Part shown: piece after piece, positions 10,901 through 17,825 of the stretch | Position numbering within the stretch: the first letter of the stretch is position 1 | Layout of the letters: each line of letters begins with the position of its first letter | NCBI RefSeq assembly: GCF_036492425.1 | Contig: NZ_AP025293.1 | Coordinates: 310,001 to 374,000 of the forward strand | Length of the DNA: 64,000 bases | Reading direction: 5' to 3' | DNA from: Persicobacter psychrovividus | GTDB taxonomy: Bacteria > Bacteroidota > Bacteroidia > Cytophagales > Cyclobacteriaceae | Position numbers and translations under genes: made by a program | Notes under the pieces: model-generated | Seen by the model: the letters and a program-made list of their open reading frames with translations, nothing else | Told to the model about the DNA's origin: nothing | The model's database searches: none

Positions 10901-11020
10901 TGCACCTGGCAAGCCGCTTCCATCAGTATCTCGGACAATCCCCGAGATTGACAGGTCTTGCGCAAATGCCGCAAGGTTGCCCATCATGATGAACATAATT
11001 AATAATAGATGTTTACGCAT
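7970..11020 (-). CDS. SusC/RagA family TonB-dependent outer-membrane transporter (PUL 1)
   Basis: A 1016-residue TonB-dependent receptor with a signal peptide ending at about residue 21 (AAFAQ). It has the carboxypeptidase-regulatory-like beta domain characteristic of SusC proteins (about 24-105), a plug with the EVVVVGYG box (about 108-225), and a 22-strand barrel closing with SSVFSLGANVTF. It imports oligosaccharides across the outer membrane with energy from TonB. It is the first gene of the PUL operon, with a 660 bp upstream region shared with the divergent sensor/HTH regulator. Full length for the family, with no frameshift seen. Confidence 0.95.
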   Translation of the reverse strand: MRKHLLLIMFIMMGNLAAFAQDLSISGIVRDTDGSGLPGASVLVKGTTHGVSTDMDGKFTLDGLSKDNTIVFSFIGMESQEAVVGNRSNFDIQLKAQVNNLQEVVVVGYGQAKSKDLTSPIATIKSDELTKVHSTSPMGSIQGKVPGVTVVNSGAPGAGASVHIRGVGSIGNSSPLYVVDGMFYDDINFLNPNDIESMSILKDASAAAIYGVKAANGVVLITTKGGVKNTKMKVVYDGYYGVQTVTQRLKMANTAQYSSIMRASGNADLAGLVDKSMAYYGANGNLPSVDTDWYGELLKDSAPIQSHNLTLSGGTEKSTYSFGVSYFDQDGIMNATGNYNRLSFRTKMDYQLTKALKVGTNFMFTDENSQHDNDGAWFQAFINAPIYPVMDGKLTDAESFPLKFATPHFFGKDANGQPIDGYDTYYTNPMLMAAYTGDNKNEAYRFMPSFFAELKPFQSKDITFRSAINMDYRYGRGRTYTPSYVNGKSIQEKNHLTKYDQWNANYVWDNTATWGLNFGDNDLTVMAGFSVRQNNYRRAWANVDDVKNPDYINSGDKTSSTADDAGSRFRGVSAFSRISYALKDRYLVSATMRADGSSKYQQTWGYFPSIGLGWVMSDENFMAGLKNHGVDFLKLRASWGQLGNDNVAANDGFAKVSHGGLGDSGVFGGTNMIPGMVNQTNYTDLNWEKVEETNVGIDSKFLDYRLNIEADYFRRDTKDLAFSNTLPNGKGSLLRNSGTVRNSGIELNVNWNDKIGDDFSYSIGGNLSKLHNEVISLGDQPNYYTGSPEFPQLTEVGTPLFSFYGYKKLGVYQNQAEIDGDPIAKANGLQPGDFKYEDKDGDGQLTPDDRQLIGNYQPDYTYGINLSMTYKSWTLGATFQGVQGVDLFNRRRADINKHPRNNMDAAVANGLWTGEGSTNAYPSAAGLFKPWNTQKFSTFFIEDGSYFRVQNIRLAYNLPKSLLSKLQISSAQLYLNADRPFTSFKSNGFTPEVPGGIDSGVYPVSSVFSLGANVTF

Positions 11021-11682
11021 AAAACTACACTTTAAAAAACAAAAGTTTATTTTGGTGTAAATTCAGTGCTTAGGATATATGCCTATATCAAAAGCGTGAG
11101 TTTACGGTTAAGTTTTGTCAGTGACTTGTAGATGAGATTTCGATTAAATTAAAATTATCCAATTTTAATCTCTGCAAGCCGCCATGTATTTAAGATCAAA
11201 ACGAGTGCCAATAGGCACTTTGTATGAATTTAAATCAGCAGCTTTTCGCCCTCCCAAATTCGGCGCCACCAGAATATTGCCCGAAGGAGAGACCATCCCT
11301 TTCCGACAATACAAATATCAGTGTCCAGGATTCTAAACAAGAAAAACGCTACCCATCAAAAACACTCCACACCATAAAAAGCCCCGTAGAAGCTCACTAT
11401 CAAGCAAATAAAGGCTGATTTTACCGCAACACATCAATCAAAAAAAGTAAATGATGGGGTGATAACCCATCATAAAGCCTCCATTTTCCGTCATTACACA
11501 TTATCAATCCTTCATTTTACCCCACGGAATCCCCGTACATTTTCAATTATTAAATATTATTCAATGGCTTTTTTTTGAATTACAAAACCGCTTTATTTGT
11601 GGATATTCTACTCAAAGCCGACCTATTTAAGAAAATGTTTGACGACTAACAGCGACTGACCAAAGGTTGACTCCTCCAATAT
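11021..11682. other. Divergent intergenic region between PUL 1 and its regulator
   Basis: About 660 bp of AT-rich DNA holding both leaders. It contains one weak candidate promoter for susC (see 11150-11177). A 64-codon open frame at 11224-11418 on the plus strand has low-complexity, Ser/Lys-rich translation and no signs of being real. It is the obvious place to look for the regulator's binding site; I could not identify one. Confidence 0.5.
11150..11177 (-). promoter_or_regulatory. Weak candidate Bacteroidota promoter for susC
   Basis: On the minus strand TTG (11175-11177), 17 bases, then TAATTTTA (11150-11157). This matches TTG-N17-23-TANNTTTG except for the final base of the -7 box. It would give a leader of about 120 nt ahead of susC. 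Confidence 0.3.
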
Positions 11683-14481
11683 ATGCCCAGATTCTTAACA
11701 TACCTCTTGCTCTATTTTGCACTTTTCAGCAGTGCCTATGCGCAGGAAAAAATGACCTCCTCTACAAAATTCTCTATTCCCATAACCCCGAGAATTACAA
11801 ATTTTGATAAACGTGACTATAAAGGAGAAAATCAAAACTGGGACATTACGGTGGGCAATGATGGCAAGGTTTTTTTCGCCAACACCCTCGGGCTGCTGAC
11901 CTACGATGGCGAGGACTGGAATTTATTCAGCACGCCAGATATTCTGCATACAATCTACTATCGCAACGACACCATCTATGCAGGAGGCAACCAATTTATG
12001 GGCTACTTCCTGACCCATAACCTAAAAAGTGGCTTCCACCTGATTCATAATATTGAGGAAAGCATCTGGAAGATTTTCCCCATTGGCAGGCAGATGGTCT
12101 TTCAGGCTTTCAGCAGATTTTACCTGGCGAGCCCCAACGGAATGCTGGGCTATGAACGGCTGCCGGGAAACATCACCTTCTCCTACCCGATCGATGGGAA
12201 AATCTATTATCAGCTTGTTTATGGAGACCTGTATTCAATGGATGCCGACGGGCTGAAGCAAAAAGTGGAGATTCCTGCGCTGCATCAGTTTCAGGTGAAA
12301 TCCATCCTCAAACTTCAGGATGGTGGCCTGTTGCTCGGAACGCTGCGCAATGGTTTATATGAATGGAAAAATGGGCAATTGAACCCCATTAATAATTCGC
12401 TGAACGATGCCCTGAAAGCGGGGAAAATCAATAAAATTGCCGCCTTGCCCAATGGGCTGTTTGCCTTTGGCACCATGAAAGCAGGCCTGATTATTGCAAC
12501 CCTCGACGGACAAATAAAATACCACCTCAACAGTACCAACGGGTTGCCCAATAACCGCATTCACAGTATCGAATTCAGGGATGGACACCTGTGGCTCGGC
12601 CTCGATGATGGGATCTCGGTGATTAACCTGGACTCGCCAGCAACTTATATCAATGATTTTCTTGAACAACTCGGTGCCGTTTATGACATCTGTCAGCAAG
12701 GTGATGACTATTATATTGCCACCAACCAGGGCGTATATCACGGTCGGGATATTTTCAAAAGCGGTGTGCCTGTTTTTGAACTGATGCCCAAGGCTGATGG
12801 GCAGGCGTGGAAGCTTACCGAACTGGACGGCCAGATTTGGTGCGGCCACAATGAGGGTACCTTCCTGATTTCCGATGGGAAATTTGAGCAAATTTCTGAT
12901 GTGCCTGGTGGCTTTGATTTCGTCCGCAGTAAAAATCAGCCCAACATCATTTATCAGAGTGCCTACTACGGCATTGCGGTTTATAAAAAGCAGGCGGGCA
13001 AATGGAAATACTGGACAACCATTGATCAGCAACTGAAAGAGCGCACCCGAAATATTGTAGAGCAGCCCGATGGCAGTTTGATTGTTTCGACCTTCAACGA
13101 CCACCTGCTGCAGGTCTTTCCTGCGGCAGATTATAAATCCGCCGAACGGGTAGTCAGTCTAAAACAACAATTTGATTTACCGAATTTATCAAACATCAGA
13201 GTGTTTAAAGTCGGTCAGGAAACGGTGGTTACAGGCAAGCACAAGGCTTTTTCCATTCAGCAGGATGGCATCGAGCCTTTGGATGCCCCACTGGCGGATG
13301 CGCATTATATTTCCAAACCCATTAAGGGCAAAATGATGATCAGCAGGAATAATCAATTGCACCTTTACGATCTCAAACAGCAGGAAGAATTACCGCTGTC
13401 CAACAATTTCAGTGAACTGGCAAATCATCTGATCTATAAATATGAACACATCAATACCCTCTCCGATTCTGTATTTGCAGTAGCCATGAGCAGTGGCGTC
13501 GCCTTCTGGAATATGAAAATGAAAGACCACTACCACCAGCCGAAAAATGTAAGCTTCACGAAGGTGGTGGCGGAAAATAAACGCAATGGTGCGCAAAAAA
13601 TCATTGCGACCTCAGGCACCGCACTGCCCGACAAATACAACACCATTCGGTTCACCTTTACCGCTTTTGAGTATGGGGAACAGACCCATTATATGTACCA
13701 GCTGAAGGGGTTCAATAAATCATGGCAGGATAATGGGCTTAAAAATGACTGCGAATTTCAGAACCTTCCCTATGGCAGTTATACCTTTTTGGTGAAGGAG
13801 AAAAATGCCGATACCGCCACGGCCTACGATTTCACTATTCATGCGCCCTGGTACCTGCGCCCCGTGGCGTACCTTTTGTATATTGCGTTGTTGATTGGCC
13901 TGTTCCTTATCGGTTACAAATACCATAAAGGCAGACTGCTGGTGCAGCGAAAAAATATGCTGATTGCCGAGCGAAGGATGATTAATAAAACAAGAACGGC
14001 ACATCAGGAAAAGCTTAAAGCCCTTAAAGAGCGACAGCTTCAGGAGGAAATAAAGGCCAAAAACAATGAGCTCTCCAAGCTGCTCATTCAGGACAGTAAG
14101 AAGAAAGAGATCATTGCCAACCTGCAACATCAGCTCACGGAACTACGGGACAATAAAAAGCCGCTGAAAATTCGGGATATCGAGAAACTGGACAATATCA
14201 TTCACGAATCCTTCGATGAAAAAAAGGACTGGCTGGTCTTTGAATCGGCCTTCTCGGAAACCCATGAACATTTTTTCAAGCGGTTGCAGGCAAAGCACCC
14301 GAACCTGACCACCGAAGACCTGAAGCTTTGCGCCTACCTGAAGGTTAATCTGACCACCAAAGAACTGGCGCCAATTTTCAATATCACGCCCAAAAGTGTT
14401 GAGCTGAAGCGCTACCGTCTGCGGAAAAAATTGTCCTTGGAAAAGGGGCAAAGCCTGAAGGATTATATCGTCAATCTTTAA
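11683..14481 (+). CDS. Periplasmic-sensor / HTH one-piece transcriptional regulator (Y_Y_Y type)
   Basis: A 932-residue inner-membrane protein. Its signal peptide (about 1-20) is followed by a large beta-propeller sensor of 'reg_prop' type repeats (about 40-650, e.g. GLPNNRIHSIEFRDGHLWLGLDDGIS). A Y_Y_Y domain (about 655-725) has the typical YMYQLKGFNKSW and FQNLPYGSYTF blocks. One membrane helix (about 730-750), a long charged coiled coil (about 755-830) and a C-terminal LuxR-like HTH (about 865-932, LTTKELAPIFNITPKSVELKRYRLRKKL) complete it. It resembles hybrid two-component regulators of PULs but has no histidine kinase or receiver, so signal must pass directly through the membrane to the HTH. 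Divergent position next to PUL 1 suggests it senses the released oligosaccharide and activates susC. Confidence 0.88.
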   Translation: MPRFLTYLLLYFALFSSAYAQEKMTSSTKFSIPITPRITNFDKRDYKGENQNWDITVGNDGKVFFANTLGLLTYDGEDWNLFSTPDILHTIYYRNDTIYAGGNQFMGYFLTHNLKSGFHLIHNIEESIWKIFPIGRQMVFQAFSRFYLASPNGMLGYERLPGNITFSYPIDGKIYYQLVYGDLYSMDADGLKQKVEIPALHQFQVKSILKLQDGGLLLGTLRNGLYEWKNGQLNPINNSLNDALKAGKINKIAALPNGLFAFGTMKAGLIIATLDGQIKYHLNSTNGLPNNRIHSIEFRDGHLWLGLDDGISVINLDSPATYINDFLEQLGAVYDICQQGDDYYIATNQGVYHGRDIFKSGVPVFELMPKADGQAWKLTELDGQIWCGHNEGTFLISDGKFEQISDVPGGFDFVRSKNQPNIIYQSAYYGIAVYKKQAGKWKYWTTIDQQLKERTRNIVEQPDGSLIVSTFNDHLLQVFPAADYKSAERVVSLKQQFDLPNLSNIRVFKVGQETVVTGKHKAFSIQQDGIEPLDAPLADAHYISKPIKGKMMISRNNQLHLYDLKQQEELPLSNNFSELANHLIYKYEHINTLSDSVFAVAMSSGVAFWNMKMKDHYHQPKNVSFTKVVAENKRNGAQKIIATSGTALPDKYNTIRFTFTAFEYGEQTHYMYQLKGFNKSWQDNGLKNDCEFQNLPYGSYTFLVKEKNADTATAYDFTIHAPWYLRPVAYLLYIALLIGLFLIGYKYHKGRLLVQRKNMLIAERRMINKTRTAHQEKLKALKERQLQEEIKAKNNELSKLLIQDSKKKEIIANLQHQLTELRDNKKPLKIRDIEKLDNIIHESFDEKKDWLVFESAFSETHEHFFKRLQAKHPNLTTEDLKLCAYLKVNLTTKELAPIFNITPKSVELKRYRLRKKLSLEKGQSLKDYIVNL

Positions 14482-14737
14482 GAACGTGTTCAAAGCCTTG
14501 CGCCCAAAGGAAGGAACCTGCGCGTTATTTGTGGGTTGCAGGAGTAGTTCTTCGACCACCTTAATCAGGGGTGAAAGATGATTGACAAGGCACCGACAGC
14601 CACCTTTCCAAGTTGGAAATTCACCACATAAAGCGAGGTCAGGGGAAAAGCATCATCTTTAAAAACCTGCGGACAAAAAAAATCCCTGCCAAAAGGCAAG
14701 GACTTCATAATATGTGTTGTGTATGGTTGTTGCAATA
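14482..14737. other. Convergent intergenic gap
   Basis: This 256 bp gap separates the plus-strand regulator and the minus-strand narL-like gene. Apart from the terminator at 14674-14702 I see no gene or repeat in it. Confidence 0.5.
14674..14702 (-). terminator. Rho-independent terminator of the narXL-like operon
   Basis: On the minus strand TCCTTGCC-TTTT-GGCAGGGA is followed directly by eight T residues. It lies about 35 bp past the stop of the response regulator. Confidence 0.8.
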
Positions 14738-15421
14738 TTAATAGTCAAGGATGCCTTCTTTTCTTGCGACATTCAACAATTCGAGGACATTCTTCACCCC
14801 TACCTTTTTCATGATATTGAATCGGTGGGTTTCAACTGTTCGCTGGCTGAGGTTGAATACTTCGGCCATTTCGCTGTTGGACTTCCCCTCTGAAAGTGCA
14901 CTTAAAACTTGCAGCTCTCTTTTGGTGAGCCCGAAATCTTTTTTCCCTAATGGTGTGGGCTTGCTTCCTGTAGTATTGCTGATACTGTTCCCCTTGCGTT
15001 GCATGGAATTCACCAACACTTCGGAAACCGCTGGGGCAAAATATTTATGCCCTTCAGAGACCTGTAGCAATGCATTGATAAAATCGGCCTTGACAATATC
15101 TTTGAGCAGGTAGCCAAAAGCGCCCACCTGAACCGCCTGCAACACATAGTCTTCATCATGATGCATCGAAAGCATTACTACTTTCGCCTGAGCAGCATAA
15201 TTCTTCATCAGCTTTGCCGCCTCAAGTCCATTCATCACAGGCATACGTATGTCCATCAACACGATATCAGGCTGTAACAAGTCCGCATTTTTCAGTGCTT
15301 CCTGCCCGTCACCAGCCTCTCCTACCACTTCAAACCGATCATCGTCGCTCAATAGCGCCTTGATTCCATTACGTACTAAAGTGTGGTCATCGACCAATAG
15401 AATACGTATTTTTTTCATCAT
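14738..15421 (-). CDS. NarL/FixJ-type response regulator
   Basis: A 227-residue regulator with an N-terminal receiver domain (about 5-125). Acidic pocket Asp11/Asp12, phospho-acceptor Asp57 in IVLMDIRMP, and the conserved Lys in LLKDI are all visible. A 35-residue linker leads to a LuxR/GerE HTH (about 160-225, LTKRELQVLSALSEGKSNSEMAEVF). The start lies one base past the TAA of the sensor kinase gene, so the two are probably translationally coupled. Genes on both sides encode nitrate and nitrite enzymes, so it likely controls nitrate assimilation in answer to the PilJ-type sensor. A second in-frame ATG follows the first. Confidence 0.92.
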   Translation of the reverse strand: MMKKIRILLVDDHTLVRNGIKALLSDDDRFEVVGEAGDGQEALKNADLLQPDIVLMDIRMPVMNGLEAAKLMKNYAAQAKVVMLSMHHDEDYVLQAVQVGAFGYLLKDIVKADFINALLQVSEGHKYFAPAVSEVLVNSMQRKGNSISNTTGSKPTPLGKKDFGLTKRELQVLSALSEGKSNSEMAEVFNLSQRTVETHRFNIMKKVGVKNVLELLNVARKEGILDY

Positions 15422-15422
15422 A

Positions 15423-17210
15423 TTAAATAGGTACTTTAACAGTTATTTGGGTTCCATTTGTTGGTGAGGTAATGATTTCACATTGCCCGTTGGCATAGCT
15501 GGTACGCTCACGGATATTCCCCAGGCCGTTGCCTTCTTTTACCGACGACAGGTCGAATCCTTCCCCATTATCCTTTATAACTATGGTCAGGTCGGTACGG
15601 TTATGGGCAACCACAATTTCAATGCATTCACCTTCACTGTATTTCAAGGCATTATTCACCGCCTCCTGCACAATTCTGTACAGGTTTGTTTCGGTGATTT
15701 GGCTCAGTCGCTGGTTAAAACCCGACTGATTTTCAAAGATAATGCTTTTCCCGGAGTATTGCGTCATTTCCTTAGCGAAATTACGTAGTGCAGGAATTAA
15801 CCCATAGTCTGTCAATACATTAGGATTTAGGTTATGCGAAATTCTACGTACTTCGATGATCAAATCACGGAGGGGCTGCCGAAGTTCCGCAAGCTTGATT
15901 TCCGTCCTTTTCCCATTATAAGGGTCAATGGCTTCGAGTTCAAATTTCAGGGCGGTGAGCATCTGCCCTATGCCATCGTGCAGGTCACGGGCAATGCGCT
16001 TGCGCTCCTCTTCCTGGGCAAAAAGAATAAAAGAAGCCCGTTCTTTATGGGTCTTGAAGGCCGATTGCACCTCATCGAGCTCGAGGGTAGCCCGTTCGGC
16101 GGCGAGCAATTTTACGGTCGTGATATTTGCGCCAAGAATAAGAATTTTCTCCACCCTTTTGCCATTGCCGGATACGGGCACCAGGCTCACATCCAGCCAA
16201 AGATCGTTGCCGTCTGCATCATGGAGCAACAACTGATCGTGCCATAATTCTCCCGACTGCGCTTCGGAAAGGGCGGCCGAAAGTACCCCAGGCTCATGGT
16301 TATTGGTCACAAACACATCTTCAAAATGAATCAGCAAAGCATTGCGCTCATGCCCCATCCAGTCGGCGAGTTTTTTGCTGGCGTAAATCAATTTTCCCTG
16401 CGGATTCATCCGCCCAAGAATATGCTCCTTACCGATTGCACTATTGATCGCCTGCTCATTTTTGTAAGCCTTCTCAAGCTTGCCATAGAGCCCCTGCAAC
16501 TCATGGTACATCCGCTTGGCCTGCTGCTCCGACTCCCCAAGTTTGTCTGTAATCTTCCTGATATGGGCAGTGGTAGGCCAAAAAATGAACACCACCTCCA
16601 GCGCGAGAATCGCCAGGGCTACAATGAGCATCACCCATTGCAGATGGTTGAGCTTCTTCATTTTCTGCACCGCCTCGTGGTCATACTGAAACACCACTTT
16701 ATCCATCGAGTCCAAATAATCCCGCTCGACTTTCAGTAATTTATTCACGGCCGCATCAAGTGAAGGGTCGCCATAGGGAATTTGCAGAATATCAAGAATC
16801 ACTGCCGACATCCCATTGAAGTAGGGATTGAGTTCATTGAATTTCGCCCGAATTTCCGCAGAGTTTTGGGAAGGGATATTGAGTCGTTTGTTTCCATGCT
16901 GAAGGTCATAATGCACCTGCGACCAGTCCTCAAAATCCTCCTGAACAATCCGTTTACGCTCCTCGAACTCATGGGCGTCCACCTGCCGAAGCAAGACGGC
17001 ATTTTTGGTAAGCTTCTGCGACAGCATCCGTTGCCGCCCCCCGAGGTTAACCGTTCTGGAGATGTACATTTTGTCCTTCAGGTATTGTTGTAAATACACA
17101 TCCCTGAAGATGATCGTCCAGGTGATTCCGAGAATCGCCAGGATATACATGTGGGCATATTTCCTGAAAGGATACTGTTGAGGGTTGTCTGATTCTGTAA
17201 AGGGAGGCAT
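15423..17210 (-). CDS. NarX-like sensor histidine kinase with PilJ-type sensor and PAS domain
   Basis: A 595-residue kinase. Membrane helix 1 (about 20-37) and helix 2 (about 190-211) bracket a helical periplasmic domain that opens with NLGGRQRMLSQKLTKNA (55-71). That is the pattern of the PilJ/NarX 'P-box', where NarX binds nitrate. A HAMP-like linker and coiled coil, a PAS domain (about 255-365), a HisKA_3 dimerisation domain with His411 in ARDLHDGIGQ, and an HATPase_c domain to the C-terminus (GLGNIRERT) follow. It should phosphorylate the adjacent response regulator. Nitrate or nitrite as ligand is inferred from the P-box-like motif and from the nirBD/nasA neighbourhood. Confidence 0.88.
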   Translation of the reverse strand: MPPFTESDNPQQYPFRKYAHMYILAILGITWTIIFRDVYLQQYLKDKMYISRTVNLGGRQRMLSQKLTKNAVLLRQVDAHEFEERKRIVQEDFEDWSQVHYDLQHGNKRLNIPSQNSAEIRAKFNELNPYFNGMSAVILDILQIPYGDPSLDAAVNKLLKVERDYLDSMDKVVFQYDHEAVQKMKKLNHLQWVMLIVALAILALEVVFIFWPTTAHIRKITDKLGESEQQAKRMYHELQGLYGKLEKAYKNEQAINSAIGKEHILGRMNPQGKLIYASKKLADWMGHERNALLIHFEDVFVTNNHEPGVLSAALSEAQSGELWHDQLLLHDADGNDLWLDVSLVPVSGNGKRVEKILILGANITTVKLLAAERATLELDEVQSAFKTHKERASFILFAQEEERKRIARDLHDGIGQMLTALKFELEAIDPYNGKRTEIKLAELRQPLRDLIIEVRRISHNLNPNVLTDYGLIPALRNFAKEMTQYSGKSIIFENQSGFNQRLSQITETNLYRIVQEAVNNALKYSEGECIEIVVAHNRTDLTIVIKDNGEGFDLSSVKEGNGLGNIRERTSYANGQCEIITSPTNGTQITVKVPI

Positions 17211-17311
17211 AAAAATAAATCGGTAGGTGGTTGATGACAGATCGTTGCTTTAAAATAAAAGATTAAGACTGAACTCAGGCCATAAAACCGTTTCAATTTT
17301 CGGAATTTGGG

Positions 17312-17339
17312 CAAAATTAACCCTTGGCCACTGTTACAA
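17312..17339 (-). promoter_or_regulatory. Promoter of the narXL-like operon
   Basis: On the minus strand TTG (17337-17339), a 17-base spacer, then a perfect TAATTTTG -7 box (17312-17319). This fits the Bacteroidota consensus TTG-N17-23-TANNTTTG exactly and gives a leader of about 95 nt before the kinase start. Confidence 0.6.
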
Positions 17340-17350
17340 TCGGGTAAAGG

Positions 17351-17386
17351 ACAAAAAACAAAAGCAGCCCACCGAAATGAGCTGCT
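17351..17386 (-). terminator. Terminator after nirBD
   Basis: On the minus strand AGCAGC (17381-17386) and GCTGCT (17363-17368) pair around a 12-nt loop. TTTGTTTTTTG follows. It lies about 70 bp past the NirD stop and just upstream of the narXL-like promoter. Confidence 0.65.
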
Positions 17387-17456
17387 CTAAAAAAACCAAA
17401 CATGACTCCTTTTTTAAAAGGAATTGATCAATTATCTCTGATAGGGAATAATCAAT

Positions 17457-17807
17457 CTAAACAGCGACTTCCTGATCAACAGGAACACTCACCCAGACTT
17501 TAGCATCTTCTTCCTTGATCTCATAGATCGAAATATGAAGTGCTTCGCCTTGTAAATTTCGGCCATCCTCCAGCGAGAACGCCTTTTTATGGAAAGGACA
17601 GGCAACCATCGGTTCCCCTTTTTTGTCACCAATAATTCCTCTCGCTAAAATCATTTGTTGTTTATGCGGGCACATATTGTCCGAAGCATAAAAACGCTTG
17701 GTTGTGCCACAATAGAAAACTGCGATTTGACGACCGTCGATTAATACAGCGCGTCCCAATCCACTAATAAAGTCTTCGGCAGTGCCGACATTTACCCATT
17801 TGTTCAT
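17457..17807 (-). CDS. nirD: Nitrite reductase (NAD(P)H) small subunit, Rieske type
   Basis: A 116-residue soluble Rieske-fold protein. The [2Fe-2S] ligands are intact: Cys46 and His48 in CPH, then Cys70 and His73 in CPFH. Some NirD proteins have lost these residues, so here it is probably a true iron-sulphur protein. It acts with NirB in reducing nitrite to ammonium in the cytoplasm. The start lies 18 bp after the NirB stop, so the two are co-transcribed, and a terminator follows. Confidence 0.93.
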   Translation of the reverse strand: MNKWVNVGTAEDFISGLGRAVLIDGRQIAVFYCGTTKRFYASDNMCPHKQQMILARGIIGDKKGEPMVACPFHKKAFSLEDGRNLQGEALHISIYEIKEEDAKVWVSVPVDQEVAV

Positions 17808-17825
17808 TGTTGTATTATTTGAGGT

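Noticed and set aside
11224-11418. 64-codon plus-strand frame upstream of the regulator
   Set aside because: Low-complexity translation with no hydrophobic core, located in the divergent promoter region.
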